Source: Pseudomonas deceptionensis (GTDB lineage: Bacteria; Pseudomonadota; Gammaproteobacteria; Pseudomonadales; Pseudomonadaceae). From it: a stretch of 64,000 bases of DNA. A program made the position numbers and the translations under genes. The notes beneath the pieces were generated by a model, which was not told the DNA's origin, searched no databases, and saw only the letters and a list, made by a program, of their open reading frames with translations. Positions 30,507-38,024 of this stretch are shown here, in pieces (the first letter of the stretch is position 1; every line of letters starts with the position of its first letter). The stretch is from positions 4,051,501 to 4,115,500 of the forward strand of contig NZ_FNUD01000002.1 of NCBI RefSeq assembly GCF_900106095.1. Direction: 5' to 3'.

Positions 30507-31323
30507 TGTAGCCGCTGACGAGTAGAACGAGGCTGCGATCGATCGCGAAGCGGTCGCAAAACCGGTACACGCGGTTTACCTGATTAACTGTAGAAGCCGA
30601 CTTTACGACTGCTGCGCAGCCGATCGCAGCCTCGCGGAGCGAGTCAGCGGCTACAGATTCGTCGCCTGGCTCGCGTCGTAATCCGCTCTGTAGCCGCTGA
30701 CGAGTAGAACGAGGCTGCGTTCGATCGCGTAGCGGTCGCAAAACCGGTACACGCCGTTTACCTGATTAACTGTGGAAGCCGACTTTACGACTGCTGCGTC
30801 GCAGTGGCGCACCAAACCGATCGCAGCCTCGCGGAGCTCGTCAGCGGCTACAGATTCGTCGCCTGTCTCGCGTCGTAATCCGCTCTGTAGCCGCTGACGA
30901 GTAGAACGAGGCTGCGATCGATCGCGAAGCGGTCGCAAAACCGGTACACGCGGTTTACCTGATTAACTGTGGAAGCCGACTTTACGACTGCTGCGCAGCC
31001 GATCGCAGCCTCGCGGAGCTCGTCAGCGGCTACAGATTCGTCGCCAGTCTCACGTCGTAATCCGCTCTGTAGCCGCTGACGAGTAGAACGAGGCTGCGAT
31101 CGAGCGCGTAGCGGTCGTAAAACCGGTACACGCGGTATGCCTGATTAACTGTGGAAGCCGACTTTACGACTGCTGCGCAGCCGGACGCAGCCTCGCGGAG
31201 CTCGTCAGCGGCTACAGATTCGTCGCCTGTCTAGCGTCGTAATCAACTCTGTAGCCGCTGACGAGTAGAACGAGGCTGCGATCGAGATGGTGCGCAACTG
31301 CGACGAAGCGGTCGCAAAACCGG
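30507..31323. repeat. Five-copy REP-type array (about 182-bp unit), left of the fimbrial block
   Basis: TGTAGCCGCTGACGAGTAGA starts at 30507, 30689, 30886, 31068 and 31250. Unit length is 182 bp, or 197 where a 15-bp TCGCAGTGGCGCACC segment is included. Each unit begins and ends with complementary TGTAGCCGCTGACGAG / CTCGTCAGCGGCTACA. The last copy is cut short at about 31323. Open frames of about 90 codons here are repeat shadows. Confidence 0.95.
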
Positions 31324-31370
31324 AAATTACTCAGTTAGCCGCTCTGAACAGTAAGCATGGCAATAGAGGC

Positions 31371-32015
31371 CTAACACCCCACCTGCTGAGGAACTTTAAT
31401 CTTTGTGCCTTTAACCAATAACGGCACACCGGGATACACGTTGAATGACTCACTGGCTTTACCATCAACAGTCACGTCTTTCACCGCAAAACGCGTCGTA
31501 CCCGAAGCGTAAAAACGCGCGCCATCCGCTTCACATTTAACCGTTAACGTTGACGTTTCTTTCTGCGGCATATGCCGAATCAGTGAGCTAAAGGCAAGGT
31601 TGACCACCACATTGCCCGCCACGCTGGTTTGCTTGGGGTCGATGAGGTTGACCACCGGTTTTACTTCCAGGCGGTAAACCTGTTCCTCTTCGATAGAAAC
31701 CAGAGGCTTGATGGTGATTTTCTTGCTCTGTCCTGGGGCCAGCATCATCTTGAAAGGTGTGGCATAGAGCTTGGGTTGCGTCACCTGGACGATAGATTCC
31801 AGCCGTTCATCCTCAAACTCGACCCCTGGATTGAACAGGCGCGACAGCGAGATGGAGACAAACTCGGGGCGCTCGCCGTCGTTGGAAATGTCGAGCGTTA
31901 CAGGCTTATCCGATACCTCAGTGACCGCCGGCGTGACGTTGATCACGGCCGACGCTGGCGATGCTAGAACAAGCCCGCACAGAACAAAAAAAAGGCCGTT
32001 AGTAAATGGTTTCAT
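31371..32015 (-). CDS. Fimbrial chaperone, alternative (CS1/cable-pilus) class
   Basis: 214 residues with a signal peptide (about 1-23, ASA cleavage). VINVTPAVTEVSDKPVTLDISNDGERPEFVSISLSRLFNPG and MLAPGQSKKITIKPLVSIEEEQVYRLEVKPVV match the CblB/CooB type of periplasmic chaperone. Both immunoglobulin-like domains are present. It is the last gene of the leftward operon, 66 bp after the second pilin. As a second full-length chaperone it may serve that pilin specifically. Confidence 0.82.
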   Translation of the reverse strand: MKPFTNGLFFVLCGLVLASPASAVINVTPAVTEVSDKPVTLDISNDGERPEFVSISLSRLFNPGVEFEDERLESIVQVTQPKLYATPFKMMLAPGQSKKITIKPLVSIEEEQVYRLEVKPVVNLIDPKQTSVAGNVVVNLAFSSLIRHMPQKETSTLTVKCEADGARFYASGTTRFAVKDVTVDGKASESFNVYPGVPLLVKGTKIKVPQQVGC

Positions 32016-32081
32016 AGGTTTCTCGTAATAACTGAAGCATACCCTTGTGGCCTGGGCATGCCTGTTAACAGCAGGCGAACC

Positions 32082-32630
32082 TTAAAGGTTAGAAATTACC
32101 GGCTCGAAGGTCAGGGATAACACACCCGTGTAGGTGCCGACGGTTTCCCTGAACGTACCAGCCGGTGGATAAGCCGAGATGGAGAGGCCGTAATAGCCGA
32201 TGGAATCCACACCCGCCACGCCCTGCACGGGATTTTTAAAGACTGTCGGTGTTGCGACTGCCAGGGTTTTTGGCGCCTGGCCTTCTGCGTTCAGCTCCAC
32301 GATGGGTTGCAGGAAGACTTTCGAGGCATTACTGGCGTTGCGTATCACCAAGGGCTGATCCAGGCGCACCTGAAAATCCCTGTTGGTGGAGACAACTTTC
32401 AATCGGGCTTGCACCGCATAGGCGGAGTCCAATCCACCCGACTGTGACATTTTCAACCCCTGGTCAAACCATCCGCCCGTATCGCTGGTCACGAAAAAGT
32501 TGTTTTGTTTACTGACCGTGGCGGTAATTGTGCTGGTGACTTTACCTTGCAGATCGATATCCACCGCAAAGGCCACGGCCGGCAGAGTGCCCAGGACGGC
32601 CAGCAGGCTAGCCAATGCTACGTTGTTCAT
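32082..32630 (-). CDS. CS1-type fimbrial subunit (second pilin)
   Basis: 182 residues with signal peptide (about 1-22). VDIDLQGKVTSTITATVSKQNNFFVT is the donor-strand and first beta region, and TYTGVLSLTFEPVISNL the closing strand, as in CFA/I-CS1 pilins. There are no cysteines, as usual for this class. It resembles the first pilin at 37228 in pattern but is clearly diverged. GGAG precedes the ATG and only 3 bp separate it from the short chaperone gene. Confidence 0.82.
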   Translation of the reverse strand: MNNVALASLLAVLGTLPAVAFAVDIDLQGKVTSTITATVSKQNNFFVTSDTGGWFDQGLKMSQSGGLDSAYAVQARLKVVSTNRDFQVRLDQPLVIRNASNASKVFLQPIVELNAEGQAPKTLAVATPTVFKNPVQGVAGVDSIGYYGLSISAYPPAGTFRETVGTYTGVLSLTFEPVISNL

Positions 32631-32633
32631 GTG

Positions 32634-33134
32634 TTACTCCGATTGAGGATTAATCCTTGAAGTTGCCAAGTTCTGGTAAATCACCATGCCGTATCCGACG
32701 CTGACCGACAGGGGCGCCAACACGCCGTCTGGACCTTGCACTTGTACGGTCACGTGCTCTCTGGGCCTGAAGGTCACGCGCCACACCTGATTGCTGTCAG
32801 GTGTACCCAGGGTTTTGATGTTCATCCGGTACTTTTGCCCCGGCGCCAGCACCAATCGGGTAGGCGTCACCAGCAAACCGGGTTTGGGCACCTGACTGAT
32901 CGCCAGCAACTGCTCCGGTTTCTCACCGGGGTTGAGAACCAGGGCTTGCTCTACATCCAGATACAGGGGGGAGTCCCCGGTGTTCTGGGCGTAGAGCGCG
33001 CCTTGAAGTTGCTCGGGCACAAAGCGTAATTCAGGGGGCGAAAGTTTCAATACTCCCGCCGCCATGCCATTTAACGGGCTGATACATAACCAGCCCAACA
33101 GCAAGGCCACGGGAAATTTTATATACCTGCCCAC
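32634..33134 (-). CDS. Short, single-domain fimbrial chaperone-like protein
   Basis: 166 residues with a signal peptide (cleavage near AAG). Its body, LSPPELRFVPEQLQGALYAQNTGDSPLYLDVEQALVLNPG and VLAPGQKYRMNIKTLGTPDSNQVWRVTFRP, matches the N-terminal immunoglobulin domain of the neighbouring chaperones. The sequence stops where their C-terminal domain would begin. The GTG start at 33134 directly follows the adhesin stop. It may be a natural half-chaperone dedicated to one subunit or a shortened paralogue. The frame is intact. Confidence 0.75.
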   Translation of the reverse strand: MGRYIKFPVALLLGWLCISPLNGMAAGVLKLSPPELRFVPEQLQGALYAQNTGDSPLYLDVEQALVLNPGEKPEQLLAISQVPKPGLLVTPTRLVLAPGQKYRMNIKTLGTPDSNQVWRVTFRPREHVTVQVQGPDGVLAPLSVSVGYGMVIYQNLATSRINPQSE

Positions 33135-34211
33135 TTAAGGTTTCGCGACAACAGTGAAGGTCAATATATCGCTGTAAGCACCCGCTTTTACCGTTTTGTC
33201 AGGTTGAGCATTGAAGGTAGGTGTGAAGCACGTTCGCCCCCCTGCATCCAACGAAAACAAACGATTTAGAGTATTGGGCAAAAATACGGCATCGGTGCTA
33301 CTTTTGAGAGTTAATGTATAAGGAACCGTTTGCGAACTGTCTTCCAGGCTCTTTAGCAGATAACGACCGTTCGCCGACAAGCCATTGCTATTCGTCGCAT
33401 TAATTAAATATCTCTGACTGGTGAGCGCCGTTACCCCCTCATAGTTGAAACACAACTGGTCTTTGGTCGCTGGTAACGCCAAGACAGTTTCTTCACCCGC
33501 TGGCAACTCACCCAGATTCCAGTCCGGTGCGGTCATGGTGACTTTGGGAAATACGGCAGGAGGAGGGTCCGTTGGGTTGCTATAATGTGGACAATTGCCT
33601 CCCTTCGTACTGGGCCCTATATAAATCCAACCTTTCTCATCTGCGACAGAGAGGCCGCCGCGAGTAGTCAGCACGTTAGCTGCGCGCACACCAATCGCAG
33701 GCCACGTGCTAATCCTGGCAATTGGTATTTTCATTACAAGCCTCGCGGAAAATGCATTCGCTTTTGACCAATTCACCCCCCCCTGCCCACCTTGAGAAAA
33801 ATATAAAACATAATTATCGTCTCCATAAAGTTGGTCATTGGACTTACCATCTAATGCAGAATCTGCTATATCCTCACTATTAATTGGAGTACCGTTAGCA
33901 TTATAAGCCATAAGCAAATAACCGCGAGATTGAAACGTACTGTAATCGATGCGAGCCTGTGTCGCCGCATTAAAATTTAAAGTAATTCCATAAACGTAAT
34001 TAAAGCCAGTAATCTGAAAAGTACAGTCACTATAACTCGCAACAACATCACTGTACGAAACAATATGCGCTAATGCCTCTCCCGAAAAAATCAGCCCTAC
34101 AAAAGCAAGGAAAGAACCTAAAGGATTTATCGAACGCTTGCGCAATAATTTAATATGGGGAGAGTTACCAGACACAACCATTCTATTCAACAGAATTCTA
34201 TTTATTGACAT
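33135..34211 (-). CDS. Tip adhesin / minor pilin (CooD/CblD-like)
   Basis: 358 residues with a long leader (basic region, then PLGSFLAFVGLIFSGEALA; cleavage near residue 48). The two-domain pattern, with an N-terminal variable domain and a C-terminal pilin-like domain ending CFTPTFNAQPDKTVKAGAYSDILTFTVVAKP, fits the CooD/CblD tip adhesins of the CS1 class. The start overlaps the chaperone stop by 10 bp, and AGGTG precedes it. The gene is much richer in A and T than its neighbours, especially at 33780-34140. Receptor unknown. Confidence 0.8.
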   Translation of the reverse strand: MSINRILLNRMVVSGNSPHIKLLRKRSINPLGSFLAFVGLIFSGEALAHIVSYSDVVASYSDCTFQITGFNYVYGITLNFNAATQARIDYSTFQSRGYLLMAYNANGTPINSEDIADSALDGKSNDQLYGDDNYVLYFSQGGQGGVNWSKANAFSARLVMKIPIARISTWPAIGVRAANVLTTRGGLSVADEKGWIYIGPSTKGGNCPHYSNPTDPPPAVFPKVTMTAPDWNLGELPAGEETVLALPATKDQLCFNYEGVTALTSQRYLINATNSNGLSANGRYLLKSLEDSSQTVPYTLTLKSSTDAVFLPNTLNRLFSLDAGGRTCFTPTFNAQPDKTVKAGAYSDILTFTVVAKP

Positions 34212-34876
34212 TGTAGCACCTGCGATTTTTCATCAACCATAAACTTGAGACTCTTTGTGGCGAAGTGTTGTGGCGTCCCCGGAAACAAGGCAATTTTGGC
34301 TTTGGGTAGTTTGATACCTGCACTCTCAAGTCCCGATACCTGCACACTTATATTGCCCGTATTTTCCAGCGTCACACCGCCGTCTTTGCAGTGATAGGTC
34401 CAGCTCGCCTGTTGTTTGGCTGGGGGCGGCATATGCCGAACCAATACCCCGTAGCCAATGGCAACGGACATGGGCGCGGTGATTTTGTCTTTAGGCGCCT
34501 GCTCTACCTGCATGGCCCGTACCGGCACGATATACAGGCGGTACAAGGTCTCGGCCTCGGGCTCGACCAGCGACTTGAGGCTGATAGCGCGGCTCTGCCC
34601 CGCCCCCAATGTGAGTTTGTCAGGGCTGGCTAGCATGCCCGGATGCGTCAGGGCACTCAGCGGCTGTTTTATTTCCGGCGACACTCCGGGGTTCATCACC
34701 TTTTGCAAGCTGATGGACAAATACAGCGGCTCGTCACCGAGGTTTTTAACGTTCACCGAGTGCTCGTGATTGTTGTAAACCTTGAGGGTGGCCGGCATGA
34801 CCATCAACTCGCCTTCGGCCTGGGCCAGGCTTGAGCCAAGGCACATCAGGCTCAGCACTATCGTACGTAACTTCAT
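34202..34876 (-). CDS. Fimbrial chaperone, alternative (CblB/CooB) class
   Basis: 224 residues with signal peptide (about 1-20). ELMVMPATLKVYNNHEHSVNVKNLGDEPLYLSISLQKVMNPG, TLGAGQSRAISLKSLVEPEAETLYRLYIVPV and GYGVLVRHMPP match the alternative-class chaperones. Two immunoglobulin-like domains are present. It lies 25 bp after the usher and overlaps the adhesin start, so it is probably the main chaperone of this operon. Confidence 0.85.
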   Translation of the reverse strand: MKLRTIVLSLMCLGSSLAQAEGELMVMPATLKVYNNHEHSVNVKNLGDEPLYLSISLQKVMNPGVSPEIKQPLSALTHPGMLASPDKLTLGAGQSRAISLKSLVEPEAETLYRLYIVPVRAMQVEQAPKDKITAPMSVAIGYGVLVRHMPPPAKQQASWTYHCKDGGVTLENTGNISVQVSGLESAGIKLPKAKIALFPGTPQHFATKSLKFMVDEKSQVLQCQ

Positions 34877-34901
34877 AAAAGTTTCCTGTCAGGTTGTGCG
34901 C

Positions 34902-37154
34902 TTACTTGCACAAGTAATGGCTAGGCTGCACCGGCTTGGACAGATCACAGGTGTAACGCCCCCCCGCCCCTTCGACCGAAATATTCGCCAGCACTGCTTT
35001 GCTGCTGATCGAGAACAGGCCATTGGCATAGGCCGTGTCCCCGGTCTCGTGAATGGTGCCGCCCACCGGCTTGCCAGCCGCGTCCACCAATATGCCGCTG
35101 TAAACCATGTTGATATCCACCTTGGCCTTGGCGTTGTAAACCTGGCCTGGATGAGCGCGGATAATGTTCGCCGGTACTTCGATGTTCATGTCCATGTTTT
35201 CGCTGTCACTGCTGACACGAGCAAAGGGCACATCGCTGTACTGGTTAACTGGCACGGCATAGGTACCGTCGCCCGCAACCGGCTGACCTTCCACTTTGAA
35301 GCCGTAAGGCGTTTCACCCAGCGCAGGTGTTTGCAGAAGCATGGCGCTGCCGTTGCTGTAACGCCCCAGGGCAATGCCATCTGCGTTCGCAGCAAACATG
35401 CCGCGGTAGTTGAAGTCGACGTTACTGGCCGAATCACTGTGCCCCAGGTTAAGGGACGCATCGCCACGGGTACCTGCACGGCTGCCATAAGCGTTGAAGC
35501 TGTTGGTGCTGTCTACGCGGCTGACCGTGACACCGGTCGAAGTGGTGCCAAAGTTGTCGTCATAGTCCTTGCGATAGTCGCCACTCAACTGGGTTTTACC
35601 GCCGTACTGGGCCGCACGCACGCTGGCTTGCGACTTATCGAGCATCCAGGTCATGTTCAAGTAAACGGTGTAGTCGCTGTCACCGGGCATGGCGTTGGCT
35701 TTTTGCACGCCCAGGGCGAAGGTCGACCATAAACCGTTGGGTTTGTAGTTCCAGCGTGCTTCAAGTTGCTGGGTCTCCCCACGACCATAGTCCCGGTAGT
35801 TGTAGCCCAGCGTGACGCCGGCAATGTTTCTGCTGTAAGAAAGGCTGGAGCTGGGGGTGCCGTAATAAAAACGCGAGACGTCGGTGTTCTGATACCTGCT
35901 GAGCATCAAGTTGCCCAGTACCGGGTCGTTCATGCTCAGGTTGAAGTAACCGCCCGTGCCATTCTCGCCGCTCAACACACCCACTGTTGGGTCAACACTC
36001 AGCGTGCCAAAAGAGGAAGGTCGGGTGACGTTGACTTCAGAGGCCCAATCAGAGTCTTCACCGGAAACAGCCGCGGCGTTTAAATAGAACTGGCTCATAT
36101 TGCGGCTGATGGCGGCTTCTAGCAGTTGCCCGCCCTCGTCCATATCCTGCCCCGCCGTGACGCGCCAAGAGTTTGCACCGCCGAAGTTCAGGTTGTTGAT
36201 GTCCTGGGTCTGCTCGCTGATCAAATTACCGTTGCGATCGACCAGGCGAATCTCGACAGGGTAGTAGCCCCCGGGCAAGTCCATAAAGCTGACTTCGTTA
36301 CGCCCCAGAATGGCCGGGCGTTTAAGAATCAGGCGACCATTGCGGTAAAACTCGTAGTTACCTTCGGCCGTAGAAAACAGCACCAGCGAGCCCACGTCCC
36401 GGTCGCTGCGCATATAATCCTGGCTGCCCAGGGTAATAAACTGGTCGAAACTGGGCGACAGCACCGTACTGACTGAACCCGAGCCATAGTCGATACTGTT
36501 TTGCTTACCGGCACGCACATAGGTGTCGGCAAAGTTCTTCTGCAGGTAATAGGACGAAACGCCCTGGTCACGGCTGCTTTGACCACGGTTTTGGCTTCGG
36601 TTAGCGTACCAGTTCATATAGCCAAAACTGCGACCCGGCAAGCCAAGCCAGGTGGTGCCGTTCAAGTTGAAAGCACTGTAGCTTTCAGATGAACCCCGCA
36701 TATCCAGAGACTGATTATTGATCAGCCCCCACGTAGTATCAGGCGCAAGAAAATCTTCGCGCGTGGAGAGAATCTTTAGCGTGCGACGTGCCTTGTCCAG
36801 GGTGACGTAATGATCAGCCACCTTCAGATCACAACCCTCCTTGCATTGCTTATAGTCAATTTTTGACAGCACCTCTTCGATAACGCGCCGATCTTCAGCG
36901 TCAATACCATTATCCGCATACTGACGCGCATCAAATACAAGGGCATTTCCAGACACTGAATAACTGATAAAACCAGGCAATGTCTTACCATTGTAAGTAG
37001 CGACATACTTCGCCGTATTATCCATCTCAACCGTACTGAAACCTTCAGGCACCCCATAAGATATCTTTACTTCAGCCAAGGTATGTGAAGAAAAAGCCGT
37101 AACAATACAAGCCGCCAATATATGCAACTGAAAGGGAATCTTATGGGTGAACAT
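34902..37154 (-). CDS. Outer-membrane usher, alternative (CblC/CooC-like) class
   Basis: 750 residues with signal peptide (about 1-27). EVKISYGVPEGFSTVEMDNTAKYVATYNGKTLPGF, the middle barrel segment RPAILGRNEVSFMDLPGGYYPVEIRLVDRNGN and the C-terminal GILVDAAGKPVGGTIHETGDTAYANGLFSISSKAVLANISVEG are typical of CS1-class ushers rather than FimD/PapC. It forms the secretion and assembly pore for the pilus. It lies 73 bp after the major pilin, with a terminator-like stem between. Confidence 0.88.
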   Translation of the reverse strand: MFTHKIPFQLHILAACIVTAFSSHTLAEVKISYGVPEGFSTVEMDNTAKYVATYNGKTLPGFISYSVSGNALVFDARQYADNGIDAEDRRVIEEVLSKIDYKQCKEGCDLKVADHYVTLDKARRTLKILSTREDFLAPDTTWGLINNQSLDMRGSSESYSAFNLNGTTWLGLPGRSFGYMNWYANRSQNRGQSSRDQGVSSYYLQKNFADTYVRAGKQNSIDYGSGSVSTVLSPSFDQFITLGSQDYMRSDRDVGSLVLFSTAEGNYEFYRNGRLILKRPAILGRNEVSFMDLPGGYYPVEIRLVDRNGNLISEQTQDINNLNFGGANSWRVTAGQDMDEGGQLLEAAISRNMSQFYLNAAAVSGEDSDWASEVNVTRPSSFGTLSVDPTVGVLSGENGTGGYFNLSMNDPVLGNLMLSRYQNTDVSRFYYGTPSSSLSYSRNIAGVTLGYNYRDYGRGETQQLEARWNYKPNGLWSTFALGVQKANAMPGDSDYTVYLNMTWMLDKSQASVRAAQYGGKTQLSGDYRKDYDDNFGTTSTGVTVSRVDSTNSFNAYGSRAGTRGDASLNLGHSDSASNVDFNYRGMFAANADGIALGRYSNGSAMLLQTPALGETPYGFKVEGQPVAGDGTYAVPVNQYSDVPFARVSSDSENMDMNIEVPANIIRAHPGQVYNAKAKVDINMVYSGILVDAAGKPVGGTIHETGDTAYANGLFSISSKAVLANISVEGAGGRYTCDLSKPVQPSHYLCK

Positions 37155-37177
37155 CCTGATCTTCCGTCACTGGAAAA

Positions 37178-37198
37178 GAAGAGCCCCTTACGGGGCCC
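37178..37198 (-). terminator. Terminator-like stem-loop between pilin and usher
   Basis: Minus strand: GGGCCCCGTAAGGGGCTC followed by TTCTTTT. It would let most transcripts stop after the abundant pilin while some read on to the usher (inference). Confidence 0.6.
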
Positions 37199-37227
37199 TG
37201 GGCATTTGATGGGAACTAATGCCGGCG

Positions 37228-37734
37228 TTACGGAGCTGGAGTTGGCTCGAACAGCATGACCAGGTCACCGCTGTAGCTACCATTGGTGCTTACGGTGCCT
37301 ACCTTGGTAGGTGCGTTTACACTGACAGCCAGTTGGTGAATCTGGTCATAGCCGCCAACACCGGCAACGGTTTGATCAACGGTCAGCGCACTACCGTAAG
37401 TCAGAGGTTTTGCGTTCAAGCTCACAGCAGCGTTGGTCATCTCATAAGCGCCGTTGGACATTTTCAGTGGCTGGGCCAACGTGACGTTAAAGTCGTCAGC
37501 AGAGCTCCAAACACGCACAGGCAGTGTTTTCGAGAACGAAGTTTGAGTGTGGTTGTTTGCAGCCAACTCTTCGGTGCCGTACCAGGTTGAACCGTCTGCC
37601 TTGGAAACGAACAGCGTGTCGTTAATCTGTGCAGTCAGGGTGATCTTCTTGGACACAGTGTTATCTGCAGCCTGCGCCATACCAACCAATGCGCCGCTCA
37701 GGCCAAGAGCAATCAAAGCAACTTTAAAGTTCAT
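37228..37734 (-). CDS. CS1-type major fimbrial subunit
   Basis: 168 residues from the ATG at 37734 (MNFKVALIALGLSGALVGMAQA signal, then ADNTVSKKITLTAQINDTLFVS). The last strand is TNGSYSGDLVMLFEPTPAP. Cysteine-free, as in CFA/I-CS1 pilins. First gene of the leftward operon pilin-usher-chaperone-adhesin-short chaperone-pilin-chaperone. An upstream frame extension to 37776 lacks a signal peptide and is rejected. Confidence 0.85.
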   Translation of the reverse strand: MNFKVALIALGLSGALVGMAQAADNTVSKKITLTAQINDTLFVSKADGSTWYGTEELAANNHTQTSFSKTLPVRVWSSADDFNVTLAQPLKMSNGAYEMTNAAVSLNAKPLTYGSALTVDQTVAGVGGYDQIHQLAVSVNAPTKVGTVSTNGSYSGDLVMLFEPTPAP

Positions 37735-37866
37735 CTTATATATCCAAGGTAGGGAAAATGTCGCCAAACAGATCATGCATCAAGCATTAGATATGGTTGG
37801 CAGTTGTTCATTAAAGGCAGTTCCTACTGCCTGACAAAATAATGACATGACCGCCCCCATTCAACC

Positions 37867-37881
37867 ATAAGACGAATCTTA
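37867..37881. promoter_or_regulatory. Inverted repeat ATAAGA-N4-TCTTA upstream of the first pilin
   Basis: Located 133 bp upstream of the pilin start and 144 bp upstream of the kinase start. Shares arms with 46206-46227. A candidate site for the LuxR-type response regulator encoded nearby (inference). The rest of 37735-38024 is AT-rich with no other clear element. Confidence 0.4.
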
Positions 37882-37983
37882 ATGAGCCCCCACCTTCAAC
37901 AAAATGACAGGACCTTCATAATATTAAACGCCCCCCTGCTCACGACAGGCCAATATGCAAATTATTACCTGACTTTAAGGATT

Positions 37984-37992
37984 GTCTTATAT
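37984..37992. promoter_or_regulatory. GTCTTATAT motif upstream of the first hybrid kinase
   Basis: Exact 9-bp match to 46221-46229 in front of the second fimbrial operon, 32 bp before the kinase start. Confidence 0.3.
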
Positions 37993-38024
37993 GCAACAGC
38001 GTGTGCCAAACATACAGTATCGGA

